Shown in pieces: positions 8,230 to 17,876 of a stretch of 33,725 bases of DNA; position 1 is the stretch's first letter, and every line of letters starts with the position of its first letter. The notes beneath the pieces were generated by a model, which worked only from the letters and a program-made list of their open reading frames with translations, was not told the origin of the DNA and ran no database searches. The translations under genes were made by a program, and so were the position numbers. This DNA is from an uncultured Spirochaetales bacterium (GTDB lineage: Bacteria > Spirochaetota > Spirochaetia > Treponematales > Treponemataceae): NCBI GenBank assembly GCA_946406925.1, contig CAMJMF010000006.1, positions 1 through 33,725 of the forward strand. Direction: 5' to 3'.

Positions 8230-9711
8230 ATGACAGGTATCATTGCACTAATCGTAGTAGTAATTCTTTTCTTATTCTTCTTGATTTCTTACAAAAAAGT
8301 ACCGAAAAACAGAATCGGCATCCGCGTCGGTCCGTTCGGTTCAAAAACTGTAACAGGCAAAGCAATCTTTGTAATTCCGTTCTTACAGCGGATTGACTAC
8401 ATGACGCTTGAAAACATTCAGGTTGATTTTGTCTCAAAAGATTCAATACCGACCCAGGACGCCATCAACATTAAGGTTGATGCAGTTGCAAACATTGCGG
8501 TTTCACAAGACCCTGAAACAATGAAGCGTGCCGCCGCAAAGTTCATCGGCTATTCAACAAGCGACATCGCTCAGGTTGTTACGCCGGTTCTTGAAGGTAA
8601 TATCCGCGAAATCATTTCGCAGATTAAACTCAAGGATTTGATTCAGGGCGACAAGAAAGTTCTTTCTGAAAAAGTTGTAGAAAACGTAAAACCGAACCTC
8701 TTTGACCTTGGTCTTGAGCTTACTACATTCAATATTCAGAATTTCAAAGACGACAACGGCGTAATCAATAACCTTGGTATTGAAAACACTGTTGCAATTT
8801 CAAAAGATGCCGCAAAAGCAAAAGCAGCCGCAGAAGCAGAAGTTAAGATTGCGCAGGCTCAGGCAGACAAAGACGCAAACGATGCGCGTGTTGCCGCCGA
8901 GCTTGAAATAGCTCAGAAACAGAACGAGCTTGCCATCAAAAAAGCTTCTCTGCAGCTTCAGGCTGACACAGAAGCCGCAAAAGCAGAGGCCGCAAAGGGC
9001 ATTGAAACTGAAAATCAGCGCAAGGTGCTCGAGATAAAGGCCGCCGAAGCCAACATTGCTAAGCAGGAAAAACAGATTGAAATTCAAGAGAAAGAAGTTT
9101 CAATCAAAGAAAAAGCCCTCGATGCTGAAGTTAAAAAGACAGCTGAAGCCCAGAAATATGCCGCACAGCAGAAAGCTGATGCCGAATTGTATTCTCGCCA
9201 GAAACAGGCAGAAGCAGAGGCATTTGAAATGCAGCGTCAGGCAGAGGCAGAAGCTTTTCAGCGCCAGAAAAAGGCAGAAGCCGAAAAAGTTGCAATGGAA
9301 AACGAAGCCGCCGGTAAAAAAGCTATTGCCGAAGCCGTTCAGGCTCAGGGTGAAGCAGAAGCTGCCGCAATTAAGGCAAAGCTTGTTGCAGAAGCAGACG
9401 GTATGCGCGAAAAGGCTGAGGCTCTCAAGCAGTACGGTGATGCCGCAAAACAGCAGATGCAGCTTGATGCTCTCAAAGTTTACTTTGAGCAGCTTCCAAA
9501 AATTGCAGAAGCTTCGGGCAAGGCTTATCAGAATGTCGACAAGATTTACATGTACGGCGGCGATTCTTCAAAGCTGACAAAAGACATAATGACAAACGTA
9601 ACGCAGGTTTCAGAAAGCCTAGGCGAAACGCTCGGAATAGACTTAAAGTCAATTCTCGGCAAGCTCATTGAAAACAAGCTGGACAACACAAAAACACCAG
9701 AAAAGAAATAA
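8230..9711 (+). CDS. Flotillin-like SPFH/band-7 protein
   Basis: N-terminal hydrophobic anchor, NRIGIRVGPFGSKTVTGKAIFVIPFLQRIDYMTLENIQVDF, long AEAE-rich coiled coil typical of flotillins. Confidence 0.9.
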   Translation: MTGIIALIVVVILFLFFLISYKKVPKNRIGIRVGPFGSKTVTGKAIFVIPFLQRIDYMTLENIQVDFVSKDSIPTQDAINIKVDAVANIAVSQDPETMKRAAAKFIGYSTSDIAQVVTPVLEGNIREIISQIKLKDLIQGDKKVLSEKVVENVKPNLFDLGLELTTFNIQNFKDDNGVINNLGIENTVAISKDAAKAKAAAEAEVKIAQAQADKDANDARVAAELEIAQKQNELAIKKASLQLQADTEAAKAEAAKGIETENQRKVLEIKAAEANIAKQEKQIEIQEKEVSIKEKALDAEVKKTAEAQKYAAQQKADAELYSRQKQAEAEAFEMQRQAEAEAFQRQKKAEAEKVAMENEAAGKKAIAEAVQAQGEAEAAAIKAKLVAEADGMREKAEALKQYGDAAKQQMQLDALKVYFEQLPKIAEASGKAYQNVDKIYMYGGDSSKLTKDIMTNVTQVSESLGETLGIDLKSILGKLIENKLDNTKTPEKK

Positions 9712-9714
9712 CAA

Positions 9715-10329
9715 ATGAGTGTAGAAAACTTTCTGCCCGGCGGCAACGAGAAAATCAACAAGCTCTTAAGATTTGCAGCAGAAACCGACAAGATGACTGC
9801 TATCTTAAGACGCACCATGCTGGTAGACGGAAGCCGCCGCGAAAACGATGCTGAACATTCATGGCACATTGCATTGATGTGCATGCTATTCAAAGACTTT
9901 GCACCACAGGGAACAGACGTTTCGCGTGCGGTGCAGATGTGCATTGTCCACGACTTAATAGAGATTTACGCAGGCGACACTTTCGCTTATGACGTCAGCG
10001 GCAACCAAGACAAGGCTGAACGCGAAGCAAAAGCCGCAGACAAGCTCTTTTCTCAGCTTCCTGAAAATTTGGCAAAAGATTTCCGCACGCTCTGGGAAGA
10101 ATTCGACGCAATGGAAACACCAGACGCAAAATACGCCGCCGCAATGGGCAGGCTTCAGCCTTTTCTTCATAACACGCTGACAGAAGGCCACACATGGAAA
10201 GAAGGCAAACCGTCTTTAGACATGGTTGAAAAACGGGTTGGTGTTGCAAAAGAGATTATTCCTGAAATTTCAGACTGGTACAACAAAAATATTGAGCGCG
10301 CCCTAAACGAAGGCTGGCTGCATAATTAA
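9715..10329 (+). CDS. HD-domain phosphohydrolase (YfbR/HDDC2-like 5'-deoxynucleotidase)
   Basis: RENDAEHSWHIALMCMLF ... VHDLIEIYAGDTFAYD; three bases after the flotillin stop. Confidence 0.85.
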   Translation: MSVENFLPGGNEKINKLLRFAAETDKMTAILRRTMLVDGSRRENDAEHSWHIALMCMLFKDFAPQGTDVSRAVQMCIVHDLIEIYAGDTFAYDVSGNQDKAEREAKAADKLFSQLPENLAKDFRTLWEEFDAMETPDAKYAAAMGRLQPFLHNTLTEGHTWKEGKPSLDMVEKRVGVAKEIIPEISDWYNKNIERALNEGWLHN

Positions 10330-10937
10330 AGCTTAAACAGCGAAAACGTTAAATTATCTTCTATATAATAAGCATATTTGCATTCATCAAAAAGCCCGGT
10401 GACAAAACTTTTCTGAAGCATATAATACACGTTCAGGTTGCCGCCGGCTTTTTTCCATGCAGGCTCATGGGTGTCGGTCAACTTTTTCCAGACAATCTTT
10501 GAATCGCTGCAAGACACAATTTCTTTGGTCTGTTCACCGGGCATACCGTCAAGAATAAAATCATTATAGATTTCAAAAGCCTTGTCTGCATTTTGCACAG
10601 CATGAATCTGCATGTCTTTTCCAACTTGAAAGCACGAATTCTCAAGCACCTTAAGAAAGCTTGCATTCATTTTCAGAAGTTCCGTAACAGCAAAGGCAAA
10701 CCTGTTTTCAGCTGTCTTTGTGTACATTGCAAGAAACTGCATCGGCGCAGAAACATCAACAACCTGGGTAAATTCACCTTCAGGAATGCCGCCACAATTC
10801 ATGTCGATATAATCCATAAGTGTGGCGTTGCCGCACTGCACGCCGTATTCCGCAATTTGATTGGCTATGCTCTCTAAAAGCTTAATCTTATTAAAGTACC
10901 CGATTAATCCGGCTAATCCGGCAAATTCAGTTTCCAT
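10326..10937 (-). CDS. Uncharacterised protein, probably the last gene of the TPP-regulated thi operon
   Basis: 203-aa ORF, 21-nt gap after thiQ, SD aaggaa upstream; no recognised motif. Confidence 0.7.
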   Translation of the reverse strand: METEFAGLAGLIGYFNKIKLLESIANQIAEYGVQCGNATLMDYIDMNCGGIPEGEFTQVVDVSAPMQFLAMYTKTAENRFAFAVTELLKMNASFLKVLENSCFQVGKDMQIHAVQNADKAFEIYNDFILDGMPGEQTKEIVSCSDSKIVWKKLTDTHEPAWKKAGGNLNVYYMLQKSFVTGLFDECKYAYYIEDNLTFSLFKL

Positions 10938-10958
10938 TTACTGTTCCTTTATATGCGG

Positions 10959-11645
10959 TTACTCCCGTTCAAGCATTTTCTCGTCAAAGTCTTCAGGGCT
11001 GCCAGTCCAGAAAATTTTTCCGTCTTTCATCAGGATTATTCTGTCACTTACGGTTTTAGCTTCATTAATGTCGTGTGTGACCATAATTCCGGTAAAACCA
11101 AAAGTTTTCTGCAGCTCTCTAATCAGCATGGCAAGCTTTTTTCTTAGCGGTGCGTCCAAAGCAGACAAAGGCTCATCAAAAAGCACAAGCTTTGGTTTCA
11201 TTATCAGAGTCCGTGCAAGAGAAACGCGCTGGGCTTCTCCGCCGGACAATGTATCAGGGTAGCGCTTCTCAAAGCCTTCAAGCCCAAAATCTTTTAGAAA
11301 GGCTGAAGCTTCAGCCCGGGCAGCTTTTTTGTTCATTCCGTTTGAAACCAAGCCGTAAGCAACATTGTCTTCAACACGCAGATGATTGAACAATGTGTTT
11401 TTCTGAAAAACCATACCGATTCTACGCTTTGCAGGTTTTTCAGCGGTTATATCAACTCCGTCCAGAACAATTTTCTGATTTTTGCCCGGCTTGTCTAAAC
11501 CGCAGATAAGGCGTAGCACTGTAGACTTGCCGCTTCCGCTTGGCCCAACTATTGAAGTCATAGTGCCCTTTTCACATTCAAAAGAAACATCAATAGTCAC
11601 GCTGTCAAATGCTTCATGTAAGTTTCCCGCTGAAAAATACACCAT
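10959..11645 (-). CDS. thiQ: Thiamine ABC transporter ATP-binding protein
   Basis: Walker A GPSGSGKST, LSGGEAQRVSLARTL signature, VLFDEPLSALD; start assigned to MVYFSAG (track ORF extends to 11702); operon with thiB/thiP. Confidence 0.85.
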   Translation of the reverse strand: MVYFSAGNLHEAFDSVTIDVSFECEKGTMTSIVGPSGSGKSTVLRLICGLDKPGKNQKIVLDGVDITAEKPAKRRIGMVFQKNTLFNHLRVEDNVAYGLVSNGMNKKAARAEASAFLKDFGLEGFEKRYPDTLSGGEAQRVSLARTLIMKPKLVLFDEPLSALDAPLRKKLAMLIRELQKTFGFTGIMVTHDINEAKTVSDRIILMKDGKIFWTGSPEDFDEKMLERE

Positions 11646-13132
11646 TAACCTCTCTTTTCGTTTTTCAAGTTGAAGCTGCTGAGCGCAAAGAAAACAGCGC
11701 ACAAGGTTCCCAAAATTACACCGGCTGCGCAGGCTTCATTAAATCTATATGCACCTGCAAATCTGTAGCAAAAAAGTGACAATGTATCAAATTTTGGAAT
11801 TGCAAGCACCAAAGGCAGTGTTGTATCGCCTGTGCTAACGGCAAAAGAAAAGCAGAATGCATTCAATATGCCGGTGCTGCACACAGGCAGAATAACTCTT
11901 ATCAATGTGTCAAATCTGCTTTTTGAGATGAGCGCCGCACAATCCAATGTTTCATTCGGAATTTTTTCAACAAAAGGGTAAATTATTCTGAAAGCCAGCG
12001 GCCATGACAAAAAAGTTTGGGCAAGCACCAGACAAAGCGGATTTCCGCGTCTTACCAGCAAAGTTATAAGCACTCCGACAACTACGCTGGAAATTGACAT
12101 AGGCAGCATCGGTATAATTTTCAGAATGATGCTCGGTTTTTCGGTCTTGTTTTCTGAAAAGCGCAGAATTACGGCGTATAAGAAACCGAAAAGCGTACAA
12201 AGAAAGCCGGTACAAGTCCCCACATAAATTGATGATTTCAGCGACGGCAAAAAGCTTTTTGTTTTGACAATCTGCCTGAAAGTTGCAAGCGTAAATCTGC
12301 TGCCTGTCTTAAGAGATGTAAAGGCATTAAAGACAATGCCTGCGAGCGGCAGCAAAAAGAAAACAAAGATTAACAAAAACAATAAGATAAAACCTGTAGT
12401 TTCGGCAAAACCTTTTACGACTTTTCTTTCGTTAAGGCAGACAACATCAAGGTTTTTCACGCGCGAAGCTTTCTGCTCTATAAGGCTGTACAATATGGTC
12501 ATTGCGCAGAGAATAAGCGTTTCTGTTATTGCAAGATATGCAACATTATGAAAGTCCAGCGTGCCTCTGGCTGACTTGTAGATTTCAACTTCAAGGGTTG
12601 TGTTGCCTATGCCGCCGAAAAGCAGAACCAGAATAAAGCTGAGAAAGCAGTAAATAAACACAAGCATGCTTGAAGAAACTATAGACGGAATAAGCTGAAA
12701 AATTGTGACGGTTCTAAAAACTCTTGGTTCAGACGCGCCGAGAAGCCTTGCGCTTTCGGCTGTTTCAGAGGGCAGCCTTTCCCATACGTCACTGACATTT
12801 TTCATTATAATAGGAAAATTGTAAAAGCCGTGGGTAATTACAAGCCCTGCAAATGAATACAGGATTTTTACAGGCGGTTTTTCAAGCTTCAAAACGAACA
12901 TCAGAAAATGATTCAGACCGCCGTTCAAACCGAGAAAAGTGACATAGCCCAAGGCTATAATCAGAGGCGGCACACAAAATGGAACAGAAGAAAGCGATAA
13001 AAGGAATTTTCTGCCGGCAAATTTTCTGCGTCCGCAGAAAAACGCGGCAGAAAGCCCTATAAGCAAAGACAATAATGTAGAACATGCTGCCTGAAGGAAT
13101 GTGAACCAGACAACATGTAATAAGCGCAGCAT
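11645..13132 (-). CDS. thiP: Thiamine ABC transporter permease (fused two-module)
   Basis: About 12 TM segments, two binding-protein-dependent permease modules (ESARLLGASEPRVFRTV ...; DCAALISKSRFDTLIRVILP ...), between thiB and thiQ. Confidence 0.85.
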   Translation of the reverse strand: MLRLLHVVWFTFLQAACSTLLSLLIGLSAAFFCGRRKFAGRKFLLSLSSVPFCVPPLIIALGYVTFLGLNGGLNHFLMFVLKLEKPPVKILYSFAGLVITHGFYNFPIIMKNVSDVWERLPSETAESARLLGASEPRVFRTVTIFQLIPSIVSSSMLVFIYCFLSFILVLLFGGIGNTTLEVEIYKSARGTLDFHNVAYLAITETLILCAMTILYSLIEQKASRVKNLDVVCLNERKVVKGFAETTGFILLFLLIFVFFLLPLAGIVFNAFTSLKTGSRFTLATFRQIVKTKSFLPSLKSSIYVGTCTGFLCTLFGFLYAVILRFSENKTEKPSIILKIIPMLPMSISSVVVGVLITLLVRRGNPLCLVLAQTFLSWPLAFRIIYPFVEKIPNETLDCAALISKSRFDTLIRVILPVCSTGILNAFCFSFAVSTGDTTLPLVLAIPKFDTLSLFCYRFAGAYRFNEACAAGVILGTLCAVFFALSSFNLKNEKRG

Positions 13133-13133
13133 T

Positions 13134-14168
13134 TTAGTTTTCCAAAATCTTCATGATTTCATCTACAGTTTTATCAAGAACGGCCGGGTCAACCGCCAGT
13201 GTTTTTGACGGAATCGGCGCAGCCTGCTCATAACATGCAGGAAGAACAACGGCTTTGTTCACCGGGTTCATCCATTGTGTCAGAGGCATAACAGACTGGG
13301 CTTCTTCTGAAATAAGAAAATCGATGAACATTTCTGCGCCCTTTCTGTTTTTTGCGCCCTTCAATATGCCTGCGCCTTCAACCTGAATCGGGTGGCCCTG
13401 CTCAAAAACAGGTGCAATATATCTGTCAGTGTTGTCATATTCAATATGACTTGCAGGGCTTGTTGTGTAGCTAATAACAAGCGGAGCCTCACCTTTTTTG
13501 AAAAGCCCGTAACCTGAGCTCCAGCCCGGTGCCATTGTAAGAATATTCGGTTTAAGTGCCTTCCAATAATCTGCGGTTTTATCGCCGTAAATAGCGGCTG
13601 TCCATGTTACAAAACCAAGCCCCGGTGTAGAAGTGCGTGGATCCATCAAAATGATTTTCTTCTCATAAACAGGGTTCAGCAAATCTTCAAGGCTTTTCGG
13701 ACATGGAACATCAGAAAGCGTGTCATAAATCATTGCAAAGTGGCTGTAATCATAAGGCGTAAGCGTCCAGTTTTTACCAAGCTGAAGTCTGATTTCATCT
13801 GAAATGATTTTATCAGCTTCAGCCGGCTTATAAGTTGAAAGAATTCCGGCTTCTTCTGCTTTTTGCGCAATATTGTTATCAAGCCCAAGAATTATATCAG
13901 CCTGAACGTCATTTTTTTCTAAAACAGCGCGGCTCAAAACTTGAACGGCATCGCCGCAGTCAACAAATGTAAGCTCAAGCCCGGTCTTTTCTTCGAACAG
14001 TCTTTCAATTTCAGGACCGGCACCCCACTCGCTTACAAAGCTGTCATAAGTGTAGACAACAACTTCTTTTAAGCGGCTTTCATCAACAGCAGCTTTTTTA
14101 GAACAGCCCGAAAAAACTGCCAGAGTTAAAAAAATAAATGGAATAAATTTAATAGAAGATTTAAGCAT
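13134..14168 (-). CDS. thiB: Thiamine ABC transporter substrate-binding lipoprotein
   Basis: Lipobox VFSGC; VVVYTYDSFVSEWGAGPEIERLFEEKTGLELTFVDCGDAVQVLSRAVLEK..ADIILGLDNN typical of ThiB/TbpA; directly under a TPP riboswitch. Confidence 0.9.
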   Translation of the reverse strand: MLKSSIKFIPFIFLTLAVFSGCSKKAAVDESRLKEVVVYTYDSFVSEWGAGPEIERLFEEKTGLELTFVDCGDAVQVLSRAVLEKNDVQADIILGLDNNIAQKAEEAGILSTYKPAEADKIISDEIRLQLGKNWTLTPYDYSHFAMIYDTLSDVPCPKSLEDLLNPVYEKKIILMDPRTSTPGLGFVTWTAAIYGDKTADYWKALKPNILTMAPGWSSGYGLFKKGEAPLVISYTTSPASHIEYDNTDRYIAPVFEQGHPIQVEGAGILKGAKNRKGAEMFIDFLISEEAQSVMPLTQWMNPVNKAVVLPACYEQAAPIPSKTLAVDPAVLDKTVDEIMKILEN

Positions 14169-14170
14169 GA

Positions 14171-14262
14171 TCTTCCTCCGTCGGCATTACCCGGATCAGG
14201 TTGGAATTCTATACAGAATTCTATGGGTATAATCTCAGCCGTAAAAACAGCACCCCAGTATG
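14171..14262 (-). promoter_or_regulatory. TPP riboswitch (THI element)
   Basis: Minus strand: ACTGGGGTGCTGTTTTTACGGCTGAGATTATACCCATAGAATTCTGTATAGAATTCCAACCTGATCCGGGTAATGCCGACGGAGGA, with conserved GGGGTGC, CTGAGA, ACC, CTGATC.GGGTAATGCC. Confidence 0.95.
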
Positions 14263-14404
14263 TTAAATCAAAGAATTGATTCAATATGTACATAAAATAG
14301 CACAAACAATAATTGTGTGCAATTGCAGGGGCACAATTCTTTTCCGCACAGAATATTTTACACAATTACAAAATATCATGTTAGAATATTGAACAGGAGG
14401 TTTT

Positions 14405-15097
14405 ATGATTTCACCTGTTCTTTTTGTAATTGCCGTTATTGGAATAGCAATTCAGGCATTTTTTATCGCTGTTGAGCATAAAGAAAAATATGTTCCAGCC
14501 GTTGTGCTTAAAGGGCTTGCCTCTCTTTGTTTTGTAATTATTGGCTGTGCGGGTTATATGAGCTGCACAGGTGACCAGGCTGCCGTAAGCTTTGCCAAAA
14601 AGATTTTTATTGCACTTATACTCGGCATGGCAGGCGACATTCTTTTGAATCTGCGTTTTGTCTTTGATAAAATCGGGCAGAAAGTGTTCTTAGCCGGAAT
14701 CGCGGCTTTTCTTGCAGGCCATATTCTTTATCTTGCAGCACTCATTCCGCAAGCCCAAAATCTCTGGTTCTGCGCTGCAATCGGTGCAGTAATAGCCGCC
14801 GCACTGCTCACCTATATCTTTTTAACAATGCAAGTAAAACCGGCATTCAAGATTTTCGGCATCTTCTATCTGGGCGCAGTCATCATAATGACAGCTATTG
14901 CAGGTGGCATTGTAATAGCAAAACCGTCTGTTCACAACATAATGTATGCAGTCGGTGCGGTATTATTTACGCTTTCAGATATAGTGCTTATTTTCAACAC
15001 TTTCAGCGGCACTACAAGATTCCCGCTGCGCATAACCAATCTCTCGCTTTATTACTTCGGTCAGCTGCTTATTGCCTTCTGCCTTTTCTTTGAATGA
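14405..15097 (+). CDS. YhhN/TMEM86-family lysoplasmalogenase-like membrane protein
   Basis: Multi-TM; LILGMAGDILLNL, FLAGHILYLAAL, LFTLSDIVLIFNTF, YYFGQLLIA match the YhhN family. Confidence 0.85.
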   Translation: MISPVLFVIAVIGIAIQAFFIAVEHKEKYVPAVVLKGLASLCFVIIGCAGYMSCTGDQAAVSFAKKIFIALILGMAGDILLNLRFVFDKIGQKVFLAGIAAFLAGHILYLAALIPQAQNLWFCAAIGAVIAAALLTYIFLTMQVKPAFKIFGIFYLGAVIIMTAIAGGIVIAKPSVHNIMYAVGAVLFTLSDIVLIFNTFSGTTRFPLRITNLSLYYFGQLLIAFCLFFE

Positions 15098-16332
15098 ACA
15101 TGACAGAACAGCGAAAAACAGCAGACTATATTATAAGCGAATCTATCAAGGCTGTTCTGCCAGAGGCTGCTGTACAAAAGGCGCTGGAGAAACTACCGCC
15201 AGTAGAAGGGCATATTTATCTTGCAGCAATTGGAAAAGCCGCATGGAATATGGCTTTCTCTGCGGCGGCGCTTCTTGGTGACAGACTTTATAAAGGCATT
15301 GTCATCACGAAATATGAACATTCAAAGGGCACTATTCCGCGGACAAGAATCTTTGAAGCCGGTCATCCTGTGCCGGACACAAACACATACACCGCCACAA
15401 AAGAAGCCCTGTTGATGACGCAGAGTCTAACAGAAAAAGACTTAGTTCTTTTTCTTGTTTCAGGCGGCGGTTCAGCCTTGTTTGAAAGCCCGGCTATAAA
15501 CCCAGATGAACTTGAAACCATAACAAAAGAGCTGCTGGCATGCGGAGCTTCAATTCAGGAAATAAACACAATAAGAAAGCATCTCTCTAAAGTTAAGGGC
15601 GGAAGATTTGCCAGGCACTGCGCACCTGCAAAAGTTTTTGCGGTTGTGCTTTCTGACGTTATCGGCAATCCGCTTGATGTAATAGCTTCAGGTCCCGCAT
15701 ACCCGGATGAAAGCACCTCTGAACAGGCACTTTCTATTGCCGGAAAATACAAGCTGACAATTTCTGAAGCAGCAAAAAAAGCGCTTGCTGACGAAACCCC
15801 GAAACTTCTTGATAACGTAACAACCGAGATTACAGGCAGTGTCAGCCAGCTTGTTCAGGCCGCGGCAGAAGCTGCCGGACAAAAAGGTTATTCGTCTTTA
15901 ATTCTTGCGGATACCGTAGACTGCGAAGCATGCGAAGCCGGAAGAATGGCAGCTTCTATTGCCCGTTTTTATGCAGCTGACAGCAAAAAAACTGCCGTAA
16001 TTTTTGGCGGAGAAACTGTAGTTCATCTAAAAGGAAAAGGCCTCGGCGGCAGGAATCAGGAACTTGCTGTTGCCGCTGCCGAAGGCATAAGCGGACTTAA
16101 AAATGCTGCTGTCTTTTCAATAGGTTCGGATGGAACAGACGGACCTACAGATGCAGCAGGCGGCTACGTTGACGGCAGCACAAAAGACAAACTGCTGAAA
16201 AAAGGTATTTCCATTTATAAAGTGCTTTCTGAAAATGATGCTTATCATGCGCTTAAAGCCTGTGACGGCCTAATCAAAACAGACCCTACAGGCACAAACG
16301 TAAATGATGTTACAGTAATATTGATCAACTGA
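15094..16332 (+). CDS. Glycerate 2-kinase (GckA/TtuD, MOFRL family)
   Basis: HIYLAAIGKAAWNMA, FEAGHPVPDTNTYTAT, LFLVSGGGSALFESP, DVIGNPLDVIASGPAYPD, GGRNQELAVAAA, SIGSDGTDGPTDAAGGYVDG. Confidence 0.92.
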   Translation: MNMTEQRKTADYIISESIKAVLPEAAVQKALEKLPPVEGHIYLAAIGKAAWNMAFSAAALLGDRLYKGIVITKYEHSKGTIPRTRIFEAGHPVPDTNTYTATKEALLMTQSLTEKDLVLFLVSGGGSALFESPAINPDELETITKELLACGASIQEINTIRKHLSKVKGGRFARHCAPAKVFAVVLSDVIGNPLDVIASGPAYPDESTSEQALSIAGKYKLTISEAAKKALADETPKLLDNVTTEITGSVSQLVQAAAEAAGQKGYSSLILADTVDCEACEAGRMAASIARFYAADSKKTAVIFGGETVVHLKGKGLGGRNQELAVAAAEGISGLKNAAVFSIGSDGTDGPTDAAGGYVDGSTKDKLLKKGISIYKVLSENDAYHALKACDGLIKTDPTGTNVNDVTVILIN

Positions 16333-16368
16333 CAAAAGCAGACTGTATGGCAGAAGCCAGAAACGCAA

Positions 16369-17658
16369 TTATTTGATGATTATGCAGTTCCGGCCGCTTT
16401 GTTTAGCTTCATACATCGCCTGGTCTACACGGTCAAAGACGATGCTTGTGGAGTCGCCTTTCTTCAGTTCTGTAAGACCGATGCTGCATGTAAGATTTCC
16501 GACTTTTTCAAATTCTACATCGGCAATCAAATCTTTCAGCAGCTTTGCAAGAAATTTAGTCTTTTCCATGTTCATGTCATAACAGACGCAGACAAATTCT
16601 TCGCCGCCCCACCGGCCGATTTTAATATCATAATCTTTTATAAGGCTGACAATTGCATCGACAAACTGCTTGAGAACAATATCGCCGGTAGAATGCCCGA
16701 AACGGTCATTCACAGTCTTGAAATAATCAATATCAATCATCATATAAGAAACTGGCTTGCCGGTTGAATTGAACAATTCAATTGAGTTATTTATTTCAGT
16801 TTCAATTCTTCCGTGATTGAAAATTGAAGTAAGGGCATCTTTTGAAGCAAGTTCCTCGTATTTCTTCAATGTATCAAAAAGCTTGATTGAATTTTCATGA
16901 ATATTCTGAACCATAAATACGAATCTGAAATCATCTTCGTTGGTTGTGTTTGCGCGGCTGAAAATCAGCTTGACCCAGATAAACACACCTTTCAGGTTTT
17001 TCATCTGGCAGTCAAAAGAGGTTGTTCTGCCCGGTACAAGATTTTTCTTAAGATATTCAGGGTCAGTGCGCTCAAGGAACAGCTTCTGGTCTTCAGGCCA
17101 AATCATGTTCACAATCATCATACGCCATGTTGTATATTTGACGTCATAATTTTGCGGGTTACTTGAAATTTCAGTTACATTGATACTGTATGCAATATCT
17201 TTAATGAGATCCACATACATAGAAAAAAGGAATGTGCTTTGAATCGTATCAATCTTTCTGTCTGTAAGGAATTCACGGAGATATTCGCTGTTATCAAGCT
17301 CATCAAGGATGAACATGTAATTATTTCCGTCTTCATCAAGAGGATAAATTGAAATCTGAATCAGATGGATTTTATCTTCAAAAGACAGCTTTATCCGGTC
17401 AACATACTTTCCTTTAAATTGACCGATCATCGGAATAAAGACATGATAATCATCAGCAATCTTGTCTGATTTATCACTAAAATGAAACCATAATTTTTCA
17501 ACAAGATTTTTATAACTTCCGTCTGCTTCAAGAAATCTTTCAAAAAGACCTTCTTTTTTTATTGTGTGATAGCTGTCGTTCTTAGCATCAACAATAAGTA
17601 TCGCGTCAATCTCATTGAATAGTAAATCAGAAACATATTCCTTTGTGTACTCAGTCAT
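16369..17658 (-). CDS. GGDEF-domain diguanylate cyclase
   Basis: DALTSIFNHGRIE ... MMIDIDYFKTVNDRFGHSTGDIVLKQF ... IGRWGGEEFVCV ... LTCSIGLTEL. Confidence 0.9.
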   Translation of the reverse strand: MTEYTKEYVSDLLFNEIDAILIVDAKNDSYHTIKKEGLFERFLEADGSYKNLVEKLWFHFSDKSDKIADDYHVFIPMIGQFKGKYVDRIKLSFEDKIHLIQISIYPLDEDGNNYMFILDELDNSEYLREFLTDRKIDTIQSTFLFSMYVDLIKDIAYSINVTEISSNPQNYDVKYTTWRMMIVNMIWPEDQKLFLERTDPEYLKKNLVPGRTTSFDCQMKNLKGVFIWVKLIFSRANTTNEDDFRFVFMVQNIHENSIKLFDTLKKYEELASKDALTSIFNHGRIETEINNSIELFNSTGKPVSYMMIDIDYFKTVNDRFGHSTGDIVLKQFVDAIVSLIKDYDIKIGRWGGEEFVCVCYDMNMEKTKFLAKLLKDLIADVEFEKVGNLTCSIGLTELKKGDSTSIVFDRVDQAMYEAKQSGRNCIIIK

Positions 17659-17876
17659 AAAACAGCATCCCCTATAATTTTATGGAACGTTTCTACTATT
17701 ATTACATCTAGTTTGTGAAGTTGCAATATTTTTCTGGCTGTTTGAGCTATATTTATCTATGTGAAATTTCAACGTTGTTGTTCTGCCGGAAGGTTCTACA
17801 AGCAGAACGCTACACAAAACTTGTAGCAGTGCGCATAAGTTCAGTTTGCAGACCAAGCATATGCACACCCGCAGTG

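Noticed and set aside
8800-9577. Long overlapping ORFs in the flotillin region (8800-9087 minus, 9056-9577 plus)
   Set aside because: Shadow ORFs produced by the Ala/Glu/Lys-rich coiled-coil coding sequence; low-complexity translations and no start signals
9546-10249. Antisense ORFs over the HD-domain gene (9546-9944, 9955-10191, 9995-10249 minus) and 9989-10180 plus
   Set aside because: Fully overlap a well supported family gene; translations look non-protein-like
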